From Chitinophaga ginsengisoli (GTDB lineage Bacteria; Bacteroidota; Bacteroidia; Chitinophagales; Chitinophagaceae): a DNA stretch of 64,000 nt. The stretch is from the NCBI RefSeq assembly GCF_003014595.1, contig NZ_PYGK01000016.1:168713-232712 (forward strand). The letters are read 5' to 3'. The translations under genes were made by a program, and so were the position numbers. The notes below the pieces were generated by a model. The model did no database searches and was not told where the DNA came from. It saw nothing but the letters and a program-made list of their open reading frames with translations. Positions 45,386 through 56,400 of this stretch are shown here, in pieces (the stretch's first letter is position 1; each line of letters opens with the position of its first letter).

Positions 45386-48370
45386 CTATAAAGAAATATT
45401 CACCCCGAATGTGACTGTGCGTGGGGAAGGATAGGCACCCAGGTCAATACCGGCATCAGCATCGCTGGTGGCCGAAGTTGAGGTGGCTTCCGGATCATAC
45501 CCTTTATATTTTGTGATGGTGAACAGGTTCTGTGCACTCAGCGTAAACCGTATATCGGCAAAACGGGTGGTCTTCTTCAGCAGGGAGTATGACAGGCTTA
45601 CGTTCTTCAGCCGTACATAACTACCGTCCTGCAGGTATTGTGTAGACTCCACATAACTGCGGTTCGTTTTGCTTGCGGGGTCGGCCCATTCTGCGCCGGT
45701 ATTCTTGCTGGTAGCATAGTTGGCAGATGCTGCCAATGTAGGATATTTCACATCACTGGTAGGTGCTGCGATACCTGCGTAGGTAGCGTTAAAGATCTTG
45801 TTGCCGTGTGATGCCTGTACGAATACATTCAGCTCAAACTGTTTGTAGTGGAAGTTGTTGTTAAAGCCCCACAGGAATTTCGGCAGGGCGCTGCCTGCAA
45901 TGACGCGGTCTTCGTAACCAATAGAGCCATTACCGCTCACGTCTCTGTAATGGTTATCGCCTGCTTTATATCCCAGTGTATTATCGTCGGAAGTGTAAAT
46001 ACCCTGCCATGGGATCAGGTAAAATGCGCCCAGTGGCTGTCCAGTCTTCACTACCTGTATGTTGGTGTTGATCAATCCTCCGCCAATAACGGGACGGTAG
46101 AGGATAGAATCTTTACCCAGGCTCACAACCCGGTTCCTGTAAGTAGAGGCGTTGATGGTGGCTGTCCAGGAGAAGTCATGTGTTTGAACAGCGGCTACTT
46201 CTACAAAGAATTCGAAGCCTTTGTTATTTACTACACCTACGTTTTTATACATGGTACCACCACCGTCATAGCTGGCAATAGGCACCTGCAGCAGCAGGTC
46301 TTTGGTGCGTTTGTTATAGTAGTCGGCAGCAATGTTCACTCGTCCACCCAATAGGCCAACATCCAGTCCTATGTCAGTCTGTTTGGTCGTTTCCCATTTG
46401 AGGTCCGGATTGCTGGGACTACCTAACAGATAACCCTGATAAAGCGTGGTGCCACCGTATGAATATTGAATGCCATTGAGTAGGCCCAGACTGCTATAGG
46501 GGCTAATAGACTGGTTACCTGTAATGCCCCAGCTACCGCGGAGTTTCAGGTTAGAGAAGATGCCGAGGTCTTTGATGAAAGACTCTTCAGATAGTCGCCA
46601 GCCGAGACCTACAGAAGGGAAGTACCCCCATTTATTAGCAGTGCTCTGGAACTTGGAAGAACCGTCAGCGCGGTAGGTAGCAGTAATGAGATATTTATCG
46701 TTAAAGGTATAGGAAGCCCTGCCTACATAAGAGAGCAAGGCCCAGTTAGTATAAGCAGAAGAGATGCCTTGTGAGGTGTTCAGTCCGAGGTTGTTGTAAC
46801 CATTGGAAGTGGAGGTCAGGCCGGAACCCGATGCGGAGAACGAATTGTACTTATTGGAGGTCTCTTCCACGATGCCCATCAGGGTAAAGTCGTGTTTCTC
46901 ATTGAGCTTTTTGTGGAAGGTCAGTGAATTGCTATTCTGGATGGTATAGTTCTCCAGGGAGCTTTGTCCGGAGCCGGGATTGCCGGGGCTTACCCAATCG
47001 TTATTCAGATAGGCAGTGCGAGCGACATTTGCATCCAGGCCCACGTTGATGTTCAGTGACAGCCAGTCTGTAATGTCGTATTTCAGTCGTCCGTTCAGCA
47101 CTACGGAGTTGGCGGAGTTATCGTTCTTCCTTTCCTTGATGGTCATATAGGGATTAGACCAGATAGGGGAGATGGCGAAACGATTGTATTGGGTACCTGA
47201 GTCATATACCGGCTCAGTAGGTGCCCATGCGAGGGCTGCCATTACAGGATTACCCTTGCCGCCTACGTCGCCGTTATTATGAGAATTGGAGTGTCCGGCG
47301 AAGATGCCTACACCGATGCTTACTCTCTTGCTCAATTTGCTGTCCAGGTTGGCGCGCAGTGCGAACTTCTCCTGGTTGGTATTCACGAGAAGTCCTGACT
47401 GATTCACATAATATCCGGAGATATAATAACGCGATTTTTCTGTACCACCTGAAACAGAGAGCTGGTGATTCTGTGTGGTACCATGATGAAAGATCATATC
47501 CTGCCAATCGGTGCCCTTGCCTGCATAGGAGGAAGGATTAGCAAAGACATTTGATCCTGCGATATGATTGGCCTGTTCTGCATATGTTACGGCATCCAGC
47601 AGCTTATATTTCTTCATGGGCGAATTGCTGCTCAGAAAGCCGTTGTATTCCAGGTGCATGTCGCCTGACTTGCCGCTCCTGGTTGTAATGATGATCACCC
47701 CATTGGCGCCGCGGGATCCGTAGATAGCGGTAGCAGAGGCATCTTTCAGTACCTCCATGGAGGCGATGTCGTTCACATTGATGTCGCTGATGCTGATACT
47801 GCTCAGTGCCACTCCGTCGATGACATACAGTGGGTCATTGCTGGCATTGATCGAGTTTGCACCCCGGATGCGGATCTTTACCGCACCTCCTGGTGCACCG
47901 GAACTATTGGCCACCGACACCCCGGCGACCCTGCCCTGGAGGGCGGAGGATGCGTTTAGTACCGGCTGGTCTTTGTAGGCGCTGGCATTGAGGGAGGCGA
48001 TGGAACCGGTAAGATCTTTCCTTTTCTGGGTGCCATAACCTACTACTACCACTTCTCCCAGTCCCTGGGTGGTAGATTCGAGTTGCACATTGATGGTGCT
48101 CCGGTTGTTTACCGGCACCTCTTTACTGGCATAACCCATCAAACTAAAGGTAAGGGTAGCCCCAGCTGGGGCATTGATGGAAAACCGACCGTCATTGTCG
48201 GTCTGTGTATTTACGCCACCGCCTTTTATGTAGACTACAACACCTGGTAAGGAAGTGTCGCCGGAACTTACTCTGCCGGTGACGGGGTGTTGGGCATAGA
48301 GTGCCATGGCATAACTGCTGAAAATAAGGCAGAGGGCCAGTTTTTTCCATAACGTCAGATAACTTTTCAT
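45386..48370 (-). CDS. SusC/RagA-family TonB-linked transporter (GH43 locus)
   Basis: 994 residues from ATG at 48370 (MKSYLTLWKK, then a hydrophobic signal sequence ending YAQ); an open frame reaches 48415 but adds a hydrophilic stretch. It has HPVTGRVSSGDTSLPGVVVYI (carboxypeptidase-like domain), the TonB-box GEVVVVGYGTQKRKDLTG, the plug (IRGANSINASNDPLYVIDGV, MEVLKDASATAIYGSRG) and barrel ending FGVNISL. First gene of susC-susD-GH43; the sensor gene ends 123 bp upstream in the same direction, so the locus can be activated by it. Confidence 0.95.
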   Translation of the reverse strand: MKSYLTLWKKLALCLIFSSYAMALYAQHPVTGRVSSGDTSLPGVVVYIKGGGVNTQTDNDGRFSINAPAGATLTFSLMGYASKEVPVNNRSTINVQLESTTQGLGEVVVVGYGTQKRKDLTGSIASLNASAYKDQPVLNASSALQGRVAGVSVANSSGAPGGAVKIRIRGANSINASNDPLYVIDGVALSSISISDINVNDIASMEVLKDASATAIYGSRGANGVIIITTRSGKSGDMHLEYNGFLSSNSPMKKYKLLDAVTYAEQANHIAGSNVFANPSSYAGKGTDWQDMIFHHGTTQNHQLSVSGGTEKSRYYISGYYVNQSGLLVNTNQEKFALRANLDSKLSKRVSIGVGIFAGHSNSHNNGDVGGKGNPVMAALAWAPTEPVYDSGTQYNRFAISPIWSNPYMTIKERKNDNSANSVVLNGRLKYDITDWLSLNINVGLDANVARTAYLNNDWVSPGNPGSGQSSLENYTIQNSNSLTFHKKLNEKHDFTLMGIVEETSNKYNSFSASGSGLTSTSNGYNNLGLNTSQGISSAYTNWALLSYVGRASYTFNDKYLITATYRADGSSKFQSTANKWGYFPSVGLGWRLSEESFIKDLGIFSNLKLRGSWGITGNQSISPYSSLGLLNGIQYSYGGTTLYQGYLLGSPSNPDLKWETTKQTDIGLDVGLLGGRVNIAADYYNKRTKDLLLQVPIASYDGGGTMYKNVGVVNNKGFEFFVEVAAVQTHDFSWTATINASTYRNRVVSLGKDSILYRPVIGGGLINTNIQVVKTGQPLGAFYLIPWQGIYTSDDNTLGYKAGDNHYRDVSGNGSIGYEDRVIAGSALPKFLWGFNNNFHYKQFELNVFVQASHGNKIFNATYAGIAAPTSDVKYPTLAASANYATSKNTGAEWADPASKTNRSYVESTQYLQDGSYVRLKNVSLSYSLLKKTTRFADIRFTLSAQNLFTITKYKGYDPEATSTSATSDADAGIDLGAYPSPRTVTFGVNISL

Positions 48371-48493
48371 GACAGCATTTAATTTTTGTACCGTGGAAGA
48401 TTGGTCGTTGTTCAATGCAATGATATGACCCCCTGCCGGCAGACTACAGGGTGTAAATGATCAAATAAGGGCGCTAAAATGGTAAAATGAGGG

Positions 48494-51400
48494 TTATTCC
48501 TTCCAATTGACGACGTTAAAATCCTTGTTAAAGGAGTTGCGGTACTTTTTGATGTAATCAGAAGGGTTCATTCCAAAAAGTTTGAAGAATTGTTTCCGGA
48601 AATATTTCATATCGTTGAGGCCCACTCCGAAGGCGGCTTCATTCACATTACAATCTGTGCTTAGCAACAATACCGCCGCCCGGCGTAAACGGATAAAGCG
48701 GATAAATGCATTCACGGAGTGTCCGGAGATGGATTTTACCTTCTTGTAAAGATTAGAATGGCTCATACCTATCTCTGCGGCCAGCATCTTGATATTAAAG
48801 GTGTCCTTATCCAGGTTGTTCTCGACGATCGTGATGCAGCGTTCCAGGAAGGTTTTATATTCGGCGGAGATCCTGGCGTCGTTCTTTTTCAGGGTGATCT
48901 TGTCAAAAAAGTAATCCTGCAGGGCGTTCCTGTTCTGGAGGATGTTGTCGATACGTGCCAGGAGCAAGTCCTGTTCAAAAGGTTTTGTGATGTAGTCATC
49001 GGCTCCGCACTCGATACCCTTCAGTTTGATCTCCTGGGAGGGATTGCCGGTGAGCAGGATCACTGGTATGTGACCAAGGGTAGGGTCCTGTTTGATGGTA
49101 TTACATAATTCCATGCCGTCCATTCCTTTCATGAGGACATCACTTATAATGATATCCGGGTAATGTTCCCGGGCCAGCATCAGTCCGTCCTCTCCATTGT
49201 CGGCCTCGAGGAAGATGAACTTCTCGCGGAACAGCAGCTGGAGGTAAGCCCGGATCTCGGGATTATCGTCCACCACCAGAATGGAGCGCTTACTGGTAAA
49301 GATATCTTCCAGCGCCCCGGTTTCGTTGTCTGCTCCCGGCAGTTCGAGTGATATTTCGCTGGTGATGTTACCCATCAGTTCCTGCAGCATGGCCGGGTCG
49401 TCGGCCATCTCCTCGAAGATGTATTGTCCGGTGAAATGAATCGTTCCTTTTCTGAGCTGTAGGGTGAAGGCCGTGCCTTGTCCGGGAGTGCTGGTGAAGG
49501 AGATATGTCCTTTATGACTTTCAATAAAATGTTTTGACAGGTAGAGCCCTATACCAAAACCGGCTTTGCCGGCTGTCTGCTTTTCTTTTACCTGGTAGAA
49601 TTTTTCGAACAGTCGTTGTCCGGCATCTTCGCTGATGCCGCAACCGGTATCTGTAATGTTGACGGTAATATGTCCTTCGTCTTCACTGATGGTGAAGCTG
49701 ACCGTTCCATTCTCCGGTGTGAACTTCAATGCGTTTGAGAGCAGGTTAAACAGTACGATCTCGATCTTTTCTCTGTCGGCATATACTTCCAGTTGCTGGT
49801 TGGCGCAGCTGAATATATAGTCAATCTGTTTTGCTTTGGCTTGCTGGCTAAAAGACAGGTATACTTCCTGGCAGAGATTATAAAAGTTAAGCCGCGTGAT
49901 TTTTAGTTTGTCCATCTCACTGTCGGCCTTACGGAACAGGAGTAGTTGGTCTACAAGACTAAGCAGGCGGCGGGCATTCCGGTAGATGACTTCCAGGCCG
50001 TTGCCGGGCGTTTTATCACTATTGTTCAGTAGCTCTTTAACGGGATTGATAATCAGCGTGAGCGGTGTCCTGAACTCGTGCGAGATATTGGTAAAGAAGG
50101 CCAGTTTCTTTTCGTTCAGCTCTTTTTCTTTCTCTGTTTCCAGCCGGGCCAGGCGGATGTCAAAGGCCAGCTTTGTCTTTTGCGCTTTATACTGCAGGTA
50201 GGTATAGGCCATTCCTGCGATAGCGGCAATGTACAGCAGGTAAGCCCACCAGGTGCGGTACCAGGGTGGTAGCACAATGATCTGCATGGTATATTCCCGG
50301 GTATTCCAGACGCCTTCTGTATTGGTAGTTTTTATCCGGAAGGTATAACTGCCTTCATGTAGTCGGGTATAGTTGGCAGACCTGGATTTGCCGACATAGT
50401 TCCATCCTTTGTCCCATCCCTCCAGATAATAGGCGTAATCTATTTTATCAGGAGCGGAGTATTCCGGTGCTACGAAGTCAAATGCCAGTACGGCTTTATT
50501 ATAAGGTATTTTCAGTGCTGTAATATGATCTGCCGTCCTTTCTGTAACATAGCGACCTGCCTGTTCAATGGGAATATTATCCACCTTTAAACCTGTCAGT
50601 AATATACCGGGTGTGCCTGAGAAGGAGGGCAGGCTGTCGGGGTAGAAGATATTCAGTCCTTTGATACCGCCGAATATAAACTCGCCGGATGGCAGGGACA
50701 GTGCTGCATTATAGTTCAGCTGATTGGAGAGCAGTCCGTCTGACTGTGAATAGTTCTTGAAAGTCTTCTGCCGGGGATTGAATTTAGAGATACCATAGAA
50801 GGTGCTGATCCACAGGTTACCGCTTCTGTCTTCCAGTATTTTCAGGATGGAATTGTTAGAAAGGCCGTCGGCTTTAGTGTATCGCACGTAGGTGCCGGTT
50901 TCCCTATTAAATAGCAGCAGACCACCGCCTTCGGTGCCTATCCAGCAATTGCCGGCTTTGTCCTGGTGAAATACCCTGACAGGGTAACCGATATTATAGA
51001 CCTGGTGATGTTTGGTCGTCTTGTCGATCTTTATCAACGAGGTATAATCTCCCGCCCAGAAATCGCCTTTGTTATCTTCCGCCATGGAAAGAATGTTGGT
51101 GATGTGATTGTCGAATATTTCAAAGCGGTTGGCGTTTCTATTAAAGCGGTATAGCGGACTGCCTGTACAGACACCAGCCCACAGTGTTTTATCTGCATCT
51201 TCATAGAGCAACCAGGTGTTTTTATCTTCTGCGTTGTTTGTATGATTAAAGCACGCGTAATGGTCAAAGGAATGTTTGGCTTTGTTATAGCGATAGATGC
51301 CTGTTCCCCAGGTAGAGATCCATATGTTGTCCTGGAAGTCGCGGGTGATACTGGTTACAAAGTCGCTGCATAGTGAGGCATCGTTGCCGGCCAGGTGTCT

Positions 51401-52582
51401 GAAGTTGGTGAACCGGTTCTGTTTCCGGTTCCATATACTGAGTCCGCCGCCATCGGTGCCGATCCATATATTGTGATCTACATCTTCGCAAAGGGACAGT
51501 GTAAAGTCGTTGATCAGGCTATTGGTGTTCAATGGGTCATGCGTGACGCGTGCAAACCCTGCTTTCCCCGGATCGAGGATATTGACACCTCCCCGGAGGG
51601 TGCCTATCCATTTACGGCCTTCATGGTCTTCAAAGATAGAGAATACGGCAGTGCTGGTAAGCAGTTCTTTGTTCTCCGGAGACGCCAGGCGGGAGATCTT
51701 TTCTGAAGACAAAGGCATCATAAACACGCCTTCTCCGTCTGAGGCAATCCACAGGGTATTATGTTGGTCGATGATGAGATCCACTACTCTTTTAGAATGG
51801 GTAGAGAGCATGCTGGTGAATGTATTGGCAGCGACGGTGTATTTATACAAACCTTCGTCGGTACCCAGCCATAGCTGACCATGATGATCTGCCTGTAAAG
51901 CGATGCCATTCCGTATGCTGTCATTGATGACGCGTACGACACCGCTGGTATTGTCGTAGGTGCAAAGGCCGATGTTGCGTACAAAGAGCCAGGTATGCCC
52001 GGATGCATCTGTGGCTATTGAAGATACTTCATATTGGGTGATGAGGCCTTCCGGTGTCCTGAGTGGTGCTTGCCTGGCAGGACCGGCGGTATTATAAACA
52101 AGCAGTCCTTCGCCATTGGTACCGATGAATATCGTTTCGTTTGCACCGGGCATAATTGCGTTTACAGGCGCATTGATCTTCTTTTGTTTTGCGCTTTTGT
52201 AAGGCAGGAAACGAAGGCCGGAGAAAAGGCCGGTGGTGTTGTTGTATATACTGATTCCTCCCCGGGTACCGATCCAGAGGCGTTTATGATGATCTTCGGT
52301 GATACAGGCAATCCGGTTGTTGGCCAGTGAATTACTGTCATTGAATTCATTCCTGTAGACAGTGAAATTGTATCCATCGTATCGGTTCAATCCATCGTAA
52401 GTGCCAAACCACATAAAACCATTGTGGTCCTGGTAAATGCTGGTCACCGCATTATTAGAGAGCCCCTGTTCTATACCCAGGTAGCTAAGCAGTGGAGGGG
52501 CAGCTGCAAAAGAATTGGCTGGCAAGGAAAACACACAGCATACCCAGAGGATGGCAAACCTCAGATATTTGTTCATATTCAC
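48494..52582 (-). CDS. Hybrid two-component system sensor/regulator (HTCS)
   Basis: 1,362 residues in one chain. Signal peptide; two-component propeller repeats (about 30-690, many blades of the NIWIGTDGGGLSIW type); Y_Y_Y domain (about 700-790); one membrane span (PPWYRTWWAYLLYIAAIAG); histidine kinase with H-box FFTNISHEFRTPLTLI (His near 865) and ATPase with CGISEDAGQRLFEKFYQ; a receiver domain ILVVDDNPEIRAYLQ with SDVLMKGMDG; and an AraC-type DNA-binding domain at the C-terminus. It senses an oligosaccharide in the periplasm and activates the neighbouring susC-susD-GH43 genes, as known for Bacteroides HTCS proteins. Confidence 0.96.
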   Translation of the reverse strand: MNMNKYLRFAILWVCCVFSLPANSFAAAPPLLSYLGIEQGLSNNAVTSIYQDHNGFMWFGTYDGLNRYDGYNFTVYRNEFNDSNSLANNRIACITEDHHKRLWIGTRGGISIYNNTTGLFSGLRFLPYKSAKQKKINAPVNAIMPGANETIFIGTNGEGLLVYNTAGPARQAPLRTPEGLITQYEVSSIATDASGHTWLFVRNIGLCTYDNTSGVVRVINDSIRNGIALQADHHGQLWLGTDEGLYKYTVAANTFTSMLSTHSKRVVDLIIDQHNTLWIASDGEGVFMMPLSSEKISRLASPENKELLTSTAVFSIFEDHEGRKWIGTLRGGVNILDPGKAGFARVTHDPLNTNSLINDFTLSLCEDVDHNIWIGTDGGGLSIWNRKQNRFTNFRHLAGNDASLCSDFVTSITRDFQDNIWISTWGTGIYRYNKAKHSFDHYACFNHTNNAEDKNTWLLYEDADKTLWAGVCTGSPLYRFNRNANRFEIFDNHITNILSMAEDNKGDFWAGDYTSLIKIDKTTKHHQVYNIGYPVRVFHQDKAGNCWIGTEGGGLLLFNRETGTYVRYTKADGLSNNSILKILEDRSGNLWISTFYGISKFNPRQKTFKNYSQSDGLLSNQLNYNAALSLPSGEFIFGGIKGLNIFYPDSLPSFSGTPGILLTGLKVDNIPIEQAGRYVTERTADHITALKIPYNKAVLAFDFVAPEYSAPDKIDYAYYLEGWDKGWNYVGKSRSANYTRLHEGSYTFRIKTTNTEGVWNTREYTMQIIVLPPWYRTWWAYLLYIAAIAGMAYTYLQYKAQKTKLAFDIRLARLETEKEKELNEKKLAFFTNISHEFRTPLTLIINPVKELLNNSDKTPGNGLEVIYRNARRLLSLVDQLLLFRKADSEMDKLKITRLNFYNLCQEVYLSFSQQAKAKQIDYIFSCANQQLEVYADREKIEIVLFNLLSNALKFTPENGTVSFTISEDEGHITVNITDTGCGISEDAGQRLFEKFYQVKEKQTAGKAGFGIGLYLSKHFIESHKGHISFTSTPGQGTAFTLQLRKGTIHFTGQYIFEEMADDPAMLQELMGNITSEISLELPGADNETGALEDIFTSKRSILVVDDNPEIRAYLQLLFREKFIFLEADNGEDGLMLAREHYPDIIISDVLMKGMDGMELCNTIKQDPTLGHIPVILLTGNPSQEIKLKGIECGADDYITKPFEQDLLLARIDNILQNRNALQDYFFDKITLKKNDARISAEYKTFLERCITIVENNLDKDTFNIKMLAAEIGMSHSNLYKKVKSISGHSVNAFIRFIRLRRAAVLLLSTDCNVNEAAFGVGLNDMKYFRKQFFKLFGMNPSDYIKKYRNSFNKDFNVVNWKE

Positions 52583-52784
52583 TGTTTTTAGACTGTCCCG
52601 TATTTTATTTCATAACGACTGTGAGAAAATGTACGGAACTTATTTTAATAAATGAAATTCCCGGCCGGAAAATATTGAATATGAAGATGTAAGAGGGGCG
52701 AAGTATAATGTGATCAAATAAAGTTAACTTGCGGGTATAAATAAATGTTACCCCCGGCTACACATAGCCACAAAACGGACTTAT

Positions 52785-53423
52785 ATGCTTAGAGCTACTG
52801 ATGCAGCAAAATTCTGGCGTTGGTTTGAGGAGAAGAGTGATGATTTCCGCTTCTTCAGAGAAATGGAGCCAGAAGAATGCGAAGAACTATTTGAATCGCT
52901 GACGGAAAGACTCCACCTGTATTGTACCAGCCTGTTTTTCGAAATGCGTATAAATGCCATTAATGAGGGCGAATTTATTGTTACTGCCGAAGGTGTTGAG
53001 GAATTTTTCGATGACGCAGAATTCCTTGTATCAAAAGCGCCTGAGATTGATCACTGGACATTTACTGCGTTAATTCCTGCAGATGAAGATAACGAGGGAA
53101 TTGAATACGAAGACCTTGACCTGATCCCCTCTGAGATGTGGTTTACTGCTATTGAAGATGCGGATATGCCGGATAAGCTGAACCTGGTGATCCATTTCAT
53201 GGATTATGATCTTGTGAAAATGAACGAGCACCTGGATACGGCTATTTTCCTGTTATTGCAGAGCGTGTTGGGAGAGAAGATGTTTGCCCAGCATATTAAC
53301 GTGTATACGACATCGGAGTTGCCGGGAGATCCGGATGAGGGATTTCCGGTGCTGGATAGATTGCCGGAGTATATTGCCGAGATGAAGAAGGAGGGGAAGA
53401 AGAATATGGATGATTACAGGTGA
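52785..53423 (+). CDS. Hypothetical acidic cytoplasmic protein
   Basis: 212 residues, very acidic, no signal peptide. It starts MLRATDAAKFWRWFEEKSDDF with helices to residue 70, then a strand-rich part (LHLYCTSLFFEMRINAINEGEFIVTAEG read as short stretches) and the end of Glu/Asp-rich loops, closing with LFLLLQSVLGEKMFAQHINVY. Proteins beginning FWxWFEEN and with this layout are widespread in Bacteroidota and often placed near DUF695 (uncertain). A single gene with terminator; no functional clue from neighbours. Confidence 0.7.
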   Translation: MLRATDAAKFWRWFEEKSDDFRFFREMEPEECEELFESLTERLHLYCTSLFFEMRINAINEGEFIVTAEGVEEFFDDAEFLVSKAPEIDHWTFTALIPADEDNEGIEYEDLDLIPSEMWFTAIEDADMPDKLNLVIHFMDYDLVKMNEHLDTAIFLLLQSVLGEKMFAQHINVYTTSELPGDPDEGFPVLDRLPEYIAEMKKEGKKNMDDYR

Positions 53424-53441
53424 AATTGCGTCACAAAAACC

Positions 53442-53476
53442 AAAGGCCCGCATAAACAAGTTTATGCGGACCTTTT
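53442..53476. terminator. Bidirectional terminator between convergent genes
   Basis: AAAGGCCCGCATAAAC (53442-53457) pairs with GTTTATGCGGACCTTT (53460-53475) with one mismatch and a two-base loop. It has A-rich and T-rich flanks, serving both the upstream acidic-protein gene and the peptidase gene. Confidence 0.9.
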
Positions 53477-53491
53477 ATACCTGATCGTTCA

Positions 53492-56400
53492 TCAGTTCTT
53501 TACGCCTAACACTTCTGCGATATCCACCGTGGCTGGCATCTCTTCACGCTTACGCTCCTCTTTAATATCGGAGATCTGGAAACTGTCTTCCTCTTCTACG
53601 CTATATTCTTTATACCTGCTTAATTCCAGCATTCTGGCCTTCAGTTCTGCAGCGCCGATGGTCTTTACCAGCCCATCCGGGGCACTTATCCGTAACTGCA
53701 GGTTGCCTTTTTCTATCAGCTCTTTTGGTACATCGAAATAACCATCATCGCTGATAGATATTTTCTGTTCGCTATCATCTACAATCGCCAGAATCTCACT
53801 TATTTCATTCATACGACGGGAAGGATCAAATTCAGGGAATACCCGTATACGCAGATATTTGCTGACATCAAAGTAAAATACACCAAATGGCAGCGGACTA
53901 CGTTTCCATATTTCCATTTCAGGATCGCCCAGTAGATTAAGTGCCAGCGCACTCCATTTCCAGACATGGTTGCCGGGATTATTCTGCGGGAACCAGAGAC
54001 GGCTGTTATGAAGAAGTCCCAGATGACGGGTACAGGTCATTTCATGGAAGAACCTCCGTTGTATATCATCGCCGGCTCCTATCCATGAAAAGCGGGTGCT
54101 GCCGACATATGCGACGGCGCCACCATTAGGGTTGTTTATCAGCGCTTCTCCCATTGCATCATTAGTATCAAAACCACTGGTCAGGCAGGAATCGGCATAC
54201 GCAATAAAAGTAGCGGAGCCATTGGTCAGCGAGGCCGCCGTCCCTGTGCTCAGATAACAACAACCAGACTGGCTGCCATGACCGGAAAGGCTTACAAAGT
54301 GTTGGCCTTCGTTGAGTGCTGCACGCACACCTGTAGCGGTATAAGGCTCCAAAGGTGCTGCATTGACGGCTGCCGGAGAAAGACTGGTCAGATCGTTATA
54401 GATCCTTTTGAATTTCGTGATGGTCGGCAATTCTGCATCTACCTGCACACGCAAAGCTTCCTGATCTTTCATAGAACCATCTTCAGCAAGTGGATCAAGG
54501 ATGTAGTATAGTGGTGAAATTTCTACCGCGTCGCCATATACTACAATGATGTCAGTAATAACAGGAAGGTTGAAGATATCACCCCATGGCATAATGACAA
54601 TATGTGTTGCCGGACTAAGATTAGCAAGGCTCTTTGCGTAATACCATCCCGGATCAGAAGGGCCGGCATTCATGTTATACTCAATTACACGCATATCGCC
54701 CCCTGCCAGTGCGGCTACAAGATGCCAGTCATTACTCAGGTCGAGATCGTCTGCCAGTCTCATAACAGCCCTACCTTGTGCAGTATCGGTGAAGAATTGA
54801 TTGTCATCGGGAAGATTGCTATTAGTCTTGCTTATCACAGGACTGTGGCCCCAGTTGTCGGACACCAGCAACATCTTGCGGAGGAAATCAGGGCCAAATA
54901 ATGTGGGCAGCTTTTCATATCCCGTTACCTTACTCACAAAGGCATCCGCATCAGCAGGCGTAGAAGCAGGCGCTCTTCCCACAATTACATCTGCGTTCCA
55001 GTTGATAGGATCAAACTGCGTAGTACCCTCATATTGTCCGTAGATGCCATTGCCATTGGGATCCCAGTCATGTTTACCCGCTACTCCGTAGCCAGGACCG
55101 AACAGGCTACTGTAGTAGAAGTCTGTAGGAATAGTATTCCAGGTATAATGAAAACGTAATGGAGCACGGATGATAGATGCGGGGCCATCTACCCTGATAA
55201 AATTAGTTGGATCAGCCGAATAGGTCTGATAGGTGTTATCTGTGCAGAAGTACCATCCCAGGCGACTGCGGAAGGCTTCTATTGTCTCAAAGAACTGTAA
55301 ATCCAGCTTGCGGAACGGGGAAGTAGTTTCTGACAGGACCGGGCCGTTAAAAACATGGCCTAAGTTGCGGGGCGATTTTCTGGGAATACGCCTGCCCGTG
55401 TTTTTGCTGGTCAACTCAAGGTAAGAATCGTAGATGGAAAACCAGTCGCCGAGATCAACGGCTTTTATTTTCATGTACGAACCCGTCCAGTAAGACTGTC
55501 CGTTTTCAGGCGAACTATTGGTAGTCTGTTCGGTCACATCTCCCCTTATTTCACCTGCAGTTTTACGTACTGGTATGATCTCTATATCACCGCCCAGCAA
55601 TACCCAGGTAACGCCCCAGTTGCTGCGGGCATGTTTGAGGAAATTACGGATCACTTCCTGCAAGTCTCTGGCGCCGGTTTTGAAATTACCATAAGTTCCA
55701 TTCACAATATTGGAGATAGTGATCACTGCTGCGCGCAGCCCTTTCTCGCGCTTCCACTCCACCAGTTTCTGGAAAGATGCTACCATATCACCAGCTGGTC
55801 CTGTAGGCTCAATGCGGTTACTATCCCAGCGGTTGTTGTCTGTAATAACAATGTAGTCATAACTGCGGAAATAGGCGCCAAAACCTCTTGTAAGGTCTAT
55901 TACATCGACAGGATTTAATACTGCGTCTTTCAGCTCATTAAAGATGGACGATTGTGCTTTCAGGTCCTGTGGCAAGCTGCGGAACGTTGTGTTGCGAATC
56001 TGAAGCTTATTTGCATCTCTCTGATAAGTGATGTATACAGTCATCTGCTCATGAAGTACAGGAACATATTCCGAAAAGGTGATGGGATTGACCTGGATGC
56101 TAACGATCCTGTTACCACCAACTTCCACGCTGCTCTGATGTGTTGCAAGTACGGCTGCTTCTTCGAAGGCCTTTGCATATGTCTTTGCTTCGGGGTCGAA
56201 ATACGGGATGAAAGACCTGGGTTGTAGTCTGGGTTCATCTTCCTGTTGCGTTGCTTTTATTTTCGTTTCAAGCACTCGTACTGCCTCTTTATCTAACTGA
56301 CGCGCCTTGCCTGCAATACGGAGCTCTGGCACAGGCATAATAAATACTGGTTTGTCAAATAGTTTACGTGAAACGAGCGACTCTGCTCTCACTGTGATGT